This document shows, piece after piece, positions 8,129 to 14,643 of a stretch of DNA of 33,412 nucleotides. A program made the position numbers and the translations under genes. Origin of the DNA: Candidatus Avimonas faecium (GTDB lineage Bacteria; Bacillota; Clostridia; Oscillospirales; Acutalibacteraceae). The stretch is taken from the NCBI GenBank assembly GCA_904419005.1, contig CAJFQI010000025.1:1-33412 (forward strand), read 5' to 3'. The first letter of the stretch is position 1, and each line of letters starts with the position of its first letter. Under the pieces are notes generated by a model. The model was given only the letters and a program-made list of their open reading frames with translations, made no database searches and was not told the DNA's origin.

Positions 8129-8167
8129 TATAAAAAGCTGCTGAAAACCCTGTAGGATTTTCGCAGC
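8129..8167 (-). terminator. Back-facing intrinsic terminator upstream of the PLP-enzyme gene
   Basis: Arms GCTGC/GCAGC (8137-8141, 8163-8167) continue inward with GAAAA/TTTTC and CC/GG around a TGTA loop. On the minus strand the stem is followed by UUUUUAUAUUUUCC, a good terminator tail. No minus-strand gene lies upstream, so it would only stop antisense transcription. On the plus strand it is a hairpin just before the ribosome binding site of the next gene. Confidence 0.5.
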
Positions 8168-8180
8168 CGGAAAGAAAGGC

Positions 8181-8222
8181 ATGAAGCAACCGCATGACGA
8201 CATCCCCGTTTTTTTCCATTGA
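8181..8222 (+). CDS. Possible 13-codon upstream ORF overlapping the next gene start
   Basis: ATG at 8181 opens a 13-residue frame ending in TGA at 8220-8222, overlapping the start of the next gene (ATG 8194) in another frame. GGAAAG at 8169-8174 is six bases before this ATG, whereas the nearest purine-rich SD-like stretch is about 14 bases before 8194. The small ORF may deliver ribosomes to the main start, or it may be chance. Confidence 0.2.
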   Translation: MKQPHDDIPVFFH

Positions 8223-9486
8223 CCCCCGCTTATCCGCCCTGTCCGACCGGGCGATGCAGGAGGCTGCGCCCGCGTTTTCCCGGATTGAGCAGGTGACGGA
8301 ATACAATCAGCTCAAGGTGCTGGCCGCCTTTATTGACCACCGGGTGAGCGAAAGCCATTTCGTCCTGACCACCGGCTACGGCTACGGAGACCGGGGGCGG
8401 GATACGCTTGACGCGGTATTCGCCCAGGCCATGGGGGCGGAGGACGCCCTGGTGCGGCACAGCATTGTATCGGGCACCCACGCCATCACCATCGCCCTCT
8501 TCGGCGTGCTGCGCCCCGGCGACACCATGCTGGCGGCTTCGGGCGCGCCCTACGATACGCTTGAAAAGGTGATCGGCCTGCCCGATTCCCAGGGCGGGCA
8601 TACCGACATGGGCTCCCTGCGGGACTACGGCGTCCGGTACGAGCAGGTGGAGCTGGATGCGGCCGGCCGGCCCGACCTGCCCGCCATCCGGGCGGCGGCC
8701 GCCCGGCTCAAGCCCCGGCTGGTCCACATCCAGCGCTCCCGCGGGTACAGCCTGCGCCCCTCGCTGAGCGTGGCGCAGATCGGGGAGATGATCGCCGCCG
8801 TGCGGGAGGCTTCCCCCGATTCGGTGGTGTTTGTGGACAACTGCTACGGTGAATTTGTGGAGCAGACCGAGCCGACGGCGGTGGGGGCCGACCTGATGGC
8901 CGGTTCCCTCATCAAAAACCCGGGAGGCGGCATTGCGGAAAACGGCGGGTACATCTGCGGCCGGGCTGATCTGGTCGAACAGTGCGCCTACCGCATGACC
9001 ACCCCCGGCCTGGGCCGGGAGGTCGGCGCTTCCCTGGGGCATAACCGCACCCTGTACATGGGCCTGTTCCACGCCCCCCATGTCGTGGGGGAGGCGCTCA
9101 AGACGGCGGCGTACTGCGCCAGCCTGTTCTCCCTCCTGGGCTACGAGGTCACCCCCGGCCCGCAGGAGGTGCGCGCCGACATCATCCAGGCCGTCCGGCT
9201 CCGCACGCCGGAGGCGCTGGTCGCCTTCTGCCAGGGGATGCAGCGGGGCGCGCCGGTCGACGCCTTCGTGGTGCCGGAGCCGTGGGACATGCCCGGCTAC
9301 GAAAGCCAGGTCATCATGGCGGCCGGGGCCTTTACCATGGGCGCGTCAATTGAGCTGTCGGCGGACGCCCCCCTGCGGGAGCCCTACGCCGCCTATATGC
9401 AGGGCGGGCTGAATTTCCACTCCGGCAAGATGGGGGTTCTGCTGGCGGCGCAGGCGATGCTGGAGCAGGGCGCGCTCACCCTGTAA
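8194..9486 (+). CDS. Methionine gamma-lyase-like PLP enzyme ('aluminium resistance' family, YnbB-like)
   Basis: A 430-residue fold-type I PLP protein. Family marks are TEYNQLKVLAAF, TTGYGYGDRGRDTL, the VSGTHAITIALFGVLRPGD cofactor-binding block, VFVDNCYGEF with Asp215 for the pyridine nitrogen, and SLIKNPGGGIAENGG with Lys241 as the Schiff-base lysine. Relatives are annotated as methionine gamma-lyase family or aluminium-resistance proteins, but the physiological reaction is poorly established. An in-frame TGA at 8182 rules out any earlier start, so ATG 8194 must be used despite its weak ribosome binding site. The gene is bracketed by a back-facing terminator (8129-8167) and a strong bidirectional one (9712-9744). 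Confidence 0.88.
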   Translation: MTTSPFFSIDPRLSALSDRAMQEAAPAFSRIEQVTEYNQLKVLAAFIDHRVSESHFVLTTGYGYGDRGRDTLDAVFAQAMGAEDALVRHSIVSGTHAITIALFGVLRPGDTMLAASGAPYDTLEKVIGLPDSQGGHTDMGSLRDYGVRYEQVELDAAGRPDLPAIRAAAARLKPRLVHIQRSRGYSLRPSLSVAQIGEMIAAVREASPDSVVFVDNCYGEFVEQTEPTAVGADLMAGSLIKNPGGGIAENGGYICGRADLVEQCAYRMTTPGLGREVGASLGHNRTLYMGLFHAPHVVGEALKTAAYCASLFSLLGYEVTPGPQEVRADIIQAVRLRTPEALVAFCQGMQRGAPVDAFVVPEPWDMPGYESQVIMAAGAFTMGASIELSADAPLREPYAAYMQGGLNFHSGKMGVLLAAQAMLEQGALTL

Positions 9487-9711
9487 GGGGCTGGCGCCGC
9501 CGGAGGCTGTGCGGCGCGGGCGGCTTGCTTTCCGCGAGCCCTGGCCGCGCCGTTTTCTGCCTCCTTGCCGCTTCGCCCCGTCTGCTCCGCATTGGCCTGG
9601 TTTTCCCGCCTTTTCAAGGCTACCTCCTTAACGCCGCGGGGGAAAGGCGGACGATGCCGCTGTTCCCTTCCGCCGCCCGGCATCTATCGCGGATAAAAAG
9701 ACAAAGAAAAA

Positions 9712-9744
9712 GAGGGCAGGCTCTCTCCGAGCCTGCCCTCTTTT
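9712..9744. terminator. Bidirectional intrinsic terminator between the PLP-enzyme gene and sepF
   Basis: A perfect 12-bp stem (9712-9723 with 9729-9740) and a 5-base loop, with TTTT after it on the plus strand and TTTTTCTTT on the minus strand. It separates two convergent genes. The preceding 225 bp (9487-9711) hold a weaker GC hairpin at 9494-9517 and no gene that I can support. Confidence 0.9.
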
Positions 9745-9755
9745 GTGCTTTCGGG

Positions 9756-10127
9756 TCAGAACAGATACCGGCTGCCGTCGGCATCCGCGCCGCCGTCCTC
9801 ATACTGTACGCTGTCAATGTTGCGGATCAGGTAGGTGTTGCTGGCCACCCGCTCCACCTCACAGTGGCGGGCATAGGCGGCGCCGCTGAGGAAATCCAGC
9901 AGGCGTCGCGCAATGTCCTTAGCCGCGTCGTCCAGGTTCAGGATGATGACCCGTCCGCCGCTGAGCTTGTCGGCGATTTTGGTCCCCTCCTCAAACTGCG
10001 AGGGCTTTACCAGCAGAACCTCAAACCCGTCCGGGTTGGCGGCGGGGGAGGCGGCACGCGCCCGGTCAGCCCTCTCCTGCTCTTCATCGTAAAAGGAATT
10101 CCCGCGGATTCTTTCTGCAAAACCCAT
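9756..10127 (-). CDS. sepF: Cell division protein SepF
   Basis: SepF binds FtsZ and the membrane and helps align Z-ring filaments in Gram-positive bacteria. The C-terminal SepF core (DUF552) is clear: FEVLLVKPSQFEEGTKIADKL, GGRVIILNLDDAAKDIARRLLDFLSGAAYA, and VASNTYLIRNIDSVQY. The frame stays open to 10235 with a TTG, but that extension would translate a hairpin leader. The ATG at 10127 gives MGFAERIRG, close to the usual amphipathic N-terminus; a GTG four codons earlier is an alternative. From 10127 the protein is 123 residues, slightly short for the family. It is not in a ylm/ftsZ cluster here and has its own promoter and a terminator-like leader. Confidence 0.85.
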   Translation of the reverse strand: MGFAERIRGNSFYDEEQERADRARAASPAANPDGFEVLLVKPSQFEEGTKIADKLSGGRVIILNLDDAAKDIARRLLDFLSGAAYARHCEVERVASNTYLIRNIDSVQYEDGGADADGSRYLF

Positions 10128-10180
10128 CTCCACTACCACCTTTCCCTGCCGGCGGCGGAATCGCCCTGCGGCAATTTCAT

Positions 10181-10233
10181 AAAAAGGCGCTTTCCCTTTG
10201 CCCCATCCGGTAAGCAAATCCGGAGAAAGCGCC
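10181..10233 (-). terminator. Terminator-like hairpin in the sepF leader
   Basis: On the minus strand, GGCGCTTTC (10233-10225) pairs perfectly with GAAAGCGCC (10194-10186) and is followed by UUUUU (10185-10181). Inside, TTTGC/GCAAA or the alternative TCCGG/CCGGA can pair, giving two mutually exclusive inner folds. The element lies between the inferred sepF promoter (start near 10246) and the sepF ATG (10127), where an attenuator or riboswitch platform would be. Confidence 0.6.
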
Positions 10234-10252
10234 AAAGGTTATATCTAAAATC

Positions 10253-10281
10253 AGTCTAGCACGATCGGTCGAATATTGCAA
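10253..10281 (-). promoter_or_regulatory. Sigma-A-like promoter for sepF
   Basis: On the minus strand, TTGCAA (10281-10276), 17 bases and TAGACT (10258-10253). Transcription would begin near 10246, leaving a leader of about 119 nt. This AT-rich stretch lies in the gap between the XRE gene and sepF (10128-10432), which otherwise contains only GC-rich non-coding sequence. Confidence 0.65.
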
Positions 10282-10432
10282 GGATAAAACGAAAGAAAAC
10301 AAATTTTCCATATTTTTGTGCCCATCCTTGTATCCATCCCGTTATTGGAGGAGCGCCGCCTCCCGGCCCGGGCGGGGGATCATGGGGGCGGGGGGACGGA
10401 GGCTTGCCCGTATGGCGGCGCGCCGAGAGGCG

Positions 10433-10768
10433 TTACGGCTTGGCCCCGGGCTCAGCCCGCTTTTCGCCCCGCTCGGTGGCCCGGTCCGCCCGGAATTCTT
10501 CAATCAGCCGCTGGACCAGGCCCCGCTGGGTATCGCTCAGCCCGTCGGTATATAGCATCGGCCGGTTGTCCAGCCCGAGCAGGTAATCGGTGGTGACGCC
10601 GTAGAAGACGGAGAGCTGCGCCAAAACGTCCACCGACGGCGTCTTTACATTGTTTTCATACCCGCTGATCGTGGCCTTGGAAAGGTTCATCCGCCGGGCT
10701 ACCTGGGTCTGGGTCAGCTTTTTCTCCTCCCTCAGCTGCCGGAGCCGGCGGCCGAAATCAAAGACCAT
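10433..10768 (-). CDS. XRE-family (Cro/CI) transcriptional regulator
   Basis: A 111-residue DNA-binding protein. FGRRLRQLREEKKLTQTQVA followed by RRMNLSKATISGYENNVKTPS is a canonical helix-turn-helix of the Cro/CI family (residues about 4-60). The short alpha-helical tail (LSDTQRGLVQRLIEEFRAD) probably mediates dimerisation. The ATG at 10768 is preferred to a GTG two codons earlier because GGAGG then sits eight bases upstream. The target is unknown. It is followed on the same strand by sepF, which has its own promoter. Such small regulators also occur in mobile elements, but nothing else here supports that. Confidence 0.88.
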   Translation of the reverse strand: MVFDFGRRLRQLREEKKLTQTQVARRMNLSKATISGYENNVKTPSVDVLAQLSVFYGVTTDYLLGLDNRPMLYTDGLSDTQRGLVQRLIEEFRADRATERGEKRAEPGAKP

Positions 10769-10880
10769 AGGCACTTCCTCCCCTGTACTTTGAGTGTAAA
10801 CTATTTTCGTCCACTGGCAGGGGAAATATTCGCCGAAGGATCTCCTTTAAGCTGACAGCCTCCCGGCGGGCCGCACGGGT

Positions 10881-11606
10881 TTAGGCTTCGGGGGATTCCG
10901 GGCGGGCGGAGGGGCCCTCCCCGTCCGGGCGGAGGGACCGGCAGAACGCAAATTCGTTTTTCCGGAAGGTGAGGACCCCCTGCCTTTGCAGACGGCCCAG
11001 GACGGCGGAAAGGGCGCTCCGGTCCGCCGCCAGGTAATCGGCCAGCCCCTGCCGGTCGAACGGGATGGTGAAGCGCCGGCTGCCGGCGCGCTGTGCTTCC
11101 TCCGACAGATAGGACAGGACCTTTTCCCGGAGGGTGCGCTTGGACAGGTGCTCAATCCGCCCGGTGAGGAAGACGTTTTTCCGGCTGACAAGGCGCAGCA
11201 GATTGCCGGTCAGGGCGGCGTGCATGGGGCAGGCGTTCCCGCAGGGGGTCAGCACCCGGCGGCAGTCCAGCCATAGCACCGCGGCGGTGTCCTCCGCCTG
11301 CGCCGAGACGGTCAGGGGCAGGCCGCCGGCGGCAAACGCCTCGGCGAACAGCTCCCCGGGGCGGATCCGCGCCACCAGGACGGCGCTGCCTTCGTAATCT
11401 TCCTTGACAATCCGGACCGCCCCGGCGGTCACCAGCCCGAACCGCTCCGTCGTTTCCCCCGCGTGCAGGAGGATGTCCCCCTTGCGGTAGGTTTTTTCCT
11501 CCGCCCTCAGGCAGGCAAAGAGCTCCGGCCGCTCCTCCGGCGCAATGCCGGCAAACAGGGGCCCGTCCGGGTAGGGAGCTCCGTGGCTTTTTTTCGAAAA
11601 TTCCAT
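10881..11606 (-). CDS. Crp/Fnr-family transcriptional regulator
   Basis: A 241-residue regulator with an N-terminal cyclic-nucleotide-binding-like beta roll (about 25-130), a dimerisation helix, and a C-terminal Crp-type winged helix (FTIPFDRQGLADYLAADRSA, then LSAVLGRLQRQGVL). Cys115, Cys122 and Cys126 (DCRRVLTPCGNACPMH) plus Cys32 could bind an iron-sulfur cluster or sense redox; this is inference, as spacing differs from E. coli FNR. The ATG at 11606 has AAGGAG seven bases upstream. It is divergent from an Fe-S protein gene and shares with it a palindrome at 11621-11644 that probably is its own operator. Relatives in Clostridia often sit next to oxidative or nitrosative stress genes. Confidence 0.9.
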   Translation of the reverse strand: MEFSKKSHGAPYPDGPLFAGIAPEERPELFACLRAEEKTYRKGDILLHAGETTERFGLVTAGAVRIVKEDYEGSAVLVARIRPGELFAEAFAAGGLPLTVSAQAEDTAAVLWLDCRRVLTPCGNACPMHAALTGNLLRLVSRKNVFLTGRIEHLSKRTLREKVLSYLSEEAQRAGSRRFTIPFDRQGLADYLAADRSALSAVLGRLQRQGVLTFRKNEFAFCRSLRPDGEGPSARPESPEA

Positions 11607-11620
11607 AGGCGTTCTCCTTT

Positions 11621-11644
11621 ATTCCGTTGTAATTGCAACGGAAT
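11621..11644. promoter_or_regulatory. Crp/Fnr-type operator palindrome
   Basis: Arms ATTCCGTTG and CAACGGAAT flank TAATTG; 22 of 24 positions are palindromic. The centre (11632.5) is 41.5 bases upstream of the start predicted for the ferredoxin gene, the classic class II activator position. It also covers about +5 to +28 of the regulator's own transcript, which would suit autorepression. Confidence 0.75.
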
Positions 11645-11654
11645 GTTCTGCCCC

Positions 11655-11683
11655 ATTGTAGTATACTCCGTTTAGAAAGTCAA
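11655..11683 (-). promoter_or_regulatory. Sigma-A-like promoter of the Crp/Fnr gene
   Basis: On the minus strand, TTGACT (11683-11678), 17 bases and TACAAT (11660-11655). Predicted start near 11648, just upstream of the palindrome, about 42 nt before the ATG. Confidence 0.7.
11662..11667 (+). promoter_or_regulatory. -10 box of the ferredoxin gene (activator-dependent)
   Basis: TATACT on the plus strand has no recognisable -35 hexamer at 17 bases (CGGAAT lies there), as expected for a class II Crp/Fnr-activated promoter. It overlaps the spacer of the divergent regulator promoter. Predicted start near 11674. Confidence 0.6.
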
Positions 11684-11731
11684 ATACGCGGCCCGCTGGG
11701 GCTGCGCTTGTACCGATAAGGAGGAATCGCC

Positions 11732-12457
11732 ATGCTGCGGAAAATCATTACCATTGACCAGGAAAAATGCAACGGCTGCGGGCTCTGCGCCGCGGCCTGC
11801 CACGAGGGAGCGATCGGGATGGTCGAGGGCAAGGCCCGCCTTCTGCGGGAGGATTACTGCGACGGGCTGGGGGATTGCCTGCCCGCCTGCCCGGTGAACG
11901 CCATCCGCTTTGAGCAGCGGGAGGCCCCCGCCTACGACGCCGAGGCAGTCCGGGCGGCGCAGGAGGCGAAGGCCCGCGCGTCGGCGAGTCCTTCCGGGCC
12001 GTCCCCGCTGCCCTGCGGCTGCCCCGGCAGCCAGTCCCGGCGGATCGCCCGCACGGCCGACGTGCCGGCGCCGGCCGGCGCCCCGGCGGCAAGCCGCCTG
12101 TCCCAGTGGCCGGTACAGATCAAGCTGGCGCCGGTGAACGCCCCCTATTTTGAGGGAGCGCACCTTCTGGTCGCCGCCGACTGCACCGCCTATGCCTACG
12201 GCGATTTTCACAACCGCTTCATCAAAAACCGCATTACCCTGATCGGGTGCCCCAAGCTGGACGAGGGGGACTATACCGATAAGCTGACCGCGATCCTGCA
12301 GGAAAATGACATCCGGAGCCTGACGGTTGTGCGCATGGAGGTCCCCTGCTGCGGCGGGATTGAGAATGCGGCCAAGCAGGCGCTCCGGCGCAGCGGCAAA
12401 TTCATCCCGTGGCAGGTGTATACCGTGTCTACCGACGGCCGGATCTTAGACGAATAG
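11732..12457 (+). CDS. Ferredoxin-type 4Fe-4S protein
   Basis: A 241-residue cytoplasmic iron-sulfur protein. The N-terminus has a full CNGCGLCAAACHEG motif (Cys13, 16, 19, 23). The second motif is YCDGLGDCLPACP with Cys43, 49 and 53 and Leu at the place of the expected second Cys, so the second cluster may be 3Fe-4S or bound differently. Residues 67-115 are an Ala/Pro-rich linker. The C-terminal half (ADCTAYAYGDFHNRFIKNR, GCPKLDEGDYTDKL, EVPCCGGIENAAKQAL) has further conserved cysteines. AAGGAGG lies seven bases before the ATG. The divergent Crp/Fnr gene and shared operator suggest redox or nitrosative-stress control. Its partner, often a hybrid-cluster protein in relatives, is not in the window. 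Confidence 0.85.
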   Translation: MLRKIITIDQEKCNGCGLCAAACHEGAIGMVEGKARLLREDYCDGLGDCLPACPVNAIRFEQREAPAYDAEAVRAAQEAKARASASPSGPSPLPCGCPGSQSRRIARTADVPAPAGAPAASRLSQWPVQIKLAPVNAPYFEGAHLLVAADCTAYAYGDFHNRFIKNRITLIGCPKLDEGDYTDKLTAILQENDIRSLTVVRMEVPCCGGIENAAKQALRRSGKFIPWQVYTVSTDGRILDE

Positions 12458-12576
12458 TGCGTTCCCACTGTCCGCCTGTGCGTGCGGCTCGGTTCCTGCC
12501 TCTTTTGGTCTGCCGCCCCTCTCCATCCCGCGTTTTTCTCGGCGGGCCTTTGCGGGGACGCCGTGCCAAACCGGAC

Positions 12577-12618
12577 AAAAACCCGCCTGCCGGTCTCACA
12601 GCCGGCAGGCGGGTTTTT
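12577..12618. terminator. Strong bidirectional terminator
   Basis: A perfect 17-bp stem (12577-12593 with 12602-12618), including A5/T5 ends, around an 8-base loop. It ends both the ferredoxin gene (plus) and the haemolysin-III gene (minus). The 119 bp between the ferredoxin stop and this hairpin show nothing else. Confidence 0.93.
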
Positions 12619-12650
12619 GTGCCGTGTGCGCCGCCCCGTCTCCGCGGGCT

Positions 12651-13298
12651 TTACAGCACATACAGGTAGATGCTGAAAAACTGGGCGACGGCGCCGGCCA
12701 GGACGAAAACGTGCCAGATCACATGAGCGTAGCGGACGGATTTCCGCTTGTAAAACGGGATCCCCGCGGTATACAGCACCCCGCCCAGCACCAGCAGGAG
12801 CACCCCCGGCAGCGCCAGGGAGCGGACCAGCGGGACGATGGCCAGCACCACGCACCAGCCGCTCGCCACATAGCAGACCATGGAGATTTTTTTGAACCGC
12901 TCAATGCTGATCAGATTCAGGATGATGCCGAATACCGCCGTCCCCCAGACGATGCCGGCAATCGTCCAGCCGACCGGGCCGCTCAGGGAAATCAGCGTAT
13001 AGGGGGTATAGGTGCCGGCGATCAGCAGGAAAATCGAGGTGTGGTCGCAGACCCGCAGCACCCGCTTCGCTTTTTCGTTGGTCAGGGAATGATAGAGGGC
13101 GGACATGCTGAATAGGAGGATCATGCTCGCCCCGTAAATGGCGCAGGCGGCGGTTGCCAGCGGGCTGCCGGCCGCACGGATCAGCAGGGCGACGGTGCCG
13201 AATACCGCCAGCAGCGCCCCGGCCCCGTGGGTTACGGCGTTGCCGATCTCTTCGCTGATTGTGTAAAAGGAGCCTTTGAGCTTGGTGTCCATCGTCAA
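12651..13298 (-). CDS. Haemolysin III / PAQR family membrane protein
   Basis: A 215-residue protein with about seven membrane helices. PAQR signatures are present in order: SEEIGNAVTHGAGA near the N-terminus, SMSALYHSLT, CDHTSIFLLIAGTYTPYTL, and C-terminal YAHVIWHVFVLAGA with the two His that complete the putative metal site. Bacterial members are annotated as haemolysin III, but many are thought to act in membrane lipid homeostasis as hydrolases; the role here is inferred only. The TTG at 13298 has GAAAGGA nine bases upstream; an ATG two codons later would be 15 bases from it. The gene lies downstream of the AT-rich palindrome at 13346-13372. Confidence 0.88.
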   Translation of the reverse strand: MTMDTKLKGSFYTISEEIGNAVTHGAGALLAVFGTVALLIRAAGSPLATAACAIYGASMILLFSMSALYHSLTNEKAKRVLRVCDHTSIFLLIAGTYTPYTLISLSGPVGWTIAGIVWGTAVFGIILNLISIERFKKISMVCYVASGWCVVLAIVPLVRSLALPGVLLLVLGGVLYTAGIPFYKRKSVRYAHVIWHVFVLAGAVAQFFSIYLYVL

Positions 13299-13345
13299 GG
13301 CGTATCATCCTTTCTTAAATGCGAATATATAACTTTATTTATCTT

Positions 13346-13372
13346 TTTATATAGTTTTAAAAACTATATAAA
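13346..13372. promoter_or_regulatory. 27-bp AT-rich palindrome (possible operator)
   Basis: Two 13-base arms (13346-13358 and 13360-13372), core TATATAGTTTT/AAAACTATATA, surround a single A and are perfectly complementary. The palindrome is in the only AT-rich stretch between the haemolysin-III gene and a metal-ATPase remnant. It resembles in style an ArsR/SmtB or other dimeric regulator site. It may overlap the haemolysin-III promoter, but I could not fix -35 and -10 boxes. Confidence 0.55.
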
Positions 13373-13393
13373 GTGTAACACAAGAACATCTCT

Positions 13394-13978
13394 TTGGCAA
13401 GAGGGAATTTTCCGCCTTTTCTCAGTATATCCCGCCGGGGCGGCGATTACCCTTTGCTGCCGGCGGCGCCGTGTTCCCTGAAGGAGCCGGTCGGCAGCGC
13501 GCTGGGGCGGTCCGCCGGCGCCATAGCCGGGCAGCTCGGCATAACGGAGGTTCACGCTGGCTGCCTGCCCGAGGACAAGCTGGCGTGGATCCGGCGCTCC
13601 CAGGAGGAGAAGCGGCCGGTCTGCATGATCGGGGACGGCATCAACGATGCCCCGGCGCTCAAGGCCGCCCAGGTGGGCATTGCGATGGGCGGGGTCGGTA
13701 GCGACATCGCCGTGGATGCCGCCGACATCGCGCTGGTTGACGACGAGGTCAAGGAGCTCCCCCACCTGCTGAATCTCTCCAAGCGGATGATGGTGACGAT
13801 CCGCTGCAACCTCGCCTTTTCTATGGCATTGAATTTTGCGGCGATCCTCTTGGCGATCACCGGGGTGCTGAACCCGGTCGTCGGGGCGCTGGTACACAAC
13901 GCCGGTTCGGTGCTGGTGATTGTGAATTCGTCGCTCCTGCTTAAATGGCGGAGGCGGCAGGCAAAGCCGAAGGCATAG
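13394..13978 (+). pseudogene. C-terminal remnant of a heavy-metal (Cd/Zn-type) P-type ATPase
   Basis: The frame is open from a TTG at 13394, but similarity starts only near 13514. From there it matches the end of a metal-exporting P1B ATPase: AIAGQLGITEVHAGCLPEDK, the hinge motif MIGDGINDAPALKAAQVGIA, GGVGSDIAVDAADIALVDDE, then the last membrane pair with NPVVGALVHNAGS. Missing are the metal-binding domain, the first six helices including the CPC motif, the actuator domain, the DKTGT phosphorylation site and the TGD motif. About 155 codons remain of some 620-700. There is no ribosome binding site. I call it a dead fragment left by a deletion. The first 40 codons are unrelated sequence. Confidence 0.85.
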
Positions 13979-14026
13979 GACGCCTGGATACCGCACGGGT
14001 GCGCCCCGCGCTCCTGCCGGACGCAA

Positions 14027-14067
14027 AACAGCGCCGGAGGGCCGTAGAAAGGCCCTCCGGCGCTGTT
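14027..14067. terminator. Bidirectional intrinsic terminator
   Basis: A 17-bp perfect stem (14027-14043 with 14051-14067) and 7-base loop. On the minus strand the 3' end runs CTGTTTTGCG, serving the azlC operon; on the plus strand it is TTGTTTGG after the ATPase remnant. The 177 bp from 14068 to 14244 show no further feature. Confidence 0.85.
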
Positions 14068-14244
14068 GTTTGGTTGGGGCCGTCCGCTTTTCGTCTGCGC
14101 TTGGCAAAGCGAGGGAAGCGTCCTGCCCCGGCGGCGGGAGAACGGCCGGCCATAAGGGGGTTCACGCTTGAGGCCGCTTGCCTCCCGCTTTCCGCGTAGC
14201 GAAATGCAACGCCGTGCCGCGGCCTGCACGACACCCGTCGGACG

Positions 14245-14565
14245 CTACCCCGCGTTCTGCCCATGCCGCTGCCCCCGCAGGGGGAAGGAGCCGTAGCGGG
14301 TATCCGCCACGGCGTCCAGCGCGTCGCCCCGCACCGTGCCGCGGGCGGTGTACGGGATCTTGACAAGGCCGAGCGAGAGGATCCCCTGGAAGGAAAACTG
14401 AGCGCCGTCCCCGCCGCCGCTGCACCGTCCGCCGGCAAAGCGGCTGATCCGCCCCCTGGTCTGGATGGAGCCGCTCAGCGCCCCGCCGGATTCCTGAAGG
14501 GTGAGAAGGCCGCGTTCCAGCCCCATCGGCGTCTGTAAAGCGATCAAATAGGTTCCGCTGACCAT
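14245..14565 (-). CDS. Small hypothetical protein, probably beta-rich
   Basis: A 106-residue protein I cannot assign to a named family. The ATG at 14565 has AAGGAGG five bases upstream and gives MVSGTYLIALQTPMGLERGL, so the longer frame to 14604 is rejected. The pattern of alternating hydrophobic and Gly/Ser residues (LLTLQESGGALSGSIQTRGR, then FSFQGILSLGLVKIPYTARG) suggests a small beta-barrel or lipocalin-like fold with repeated 'modify-and-threshold' strands. It lies 79 bp downstream of azlD on the same strand and ends the operon before the terminator at 14027-14067. No signal peptide or membrane helix is visible. Confidence 0.7.
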   Translation of the reverse strand: MVSGTYLIALQTPMGLERGLLTLQESGGALSGSIQTRGRISRFAGGRCSGGGDGAQFSFQGILSLGLVKIPYTARGTVRGDALDAVADTRYGSFPLRGQRHGQNAG

Positions 14566-14643
14566 GTGCGCCTCCTTTTTCCGGCTGTGCCGGATTGCTC
14601 TCAATCCAGCCTATGCCGGCGCGGGCAGGGAGGTTCCTGCCGG

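Noticed and set aside
10128-10235. 36-codon N-terminal extension of SepF from a TTG
   Set aside because: The start would lie about ten bases from the predicted transcription start, and the extension would translate a perfect terminator-like stem. Position 10127 gives a typical SepF N-terminus.
10769-10830. Operator dyad upstream of the XRE gene (TTTGAGTGTAAA)
   Set aside because: Only three bases on each side are symmetric and no convincing -35/-10 pair was found, so it is too weak to report as a site.
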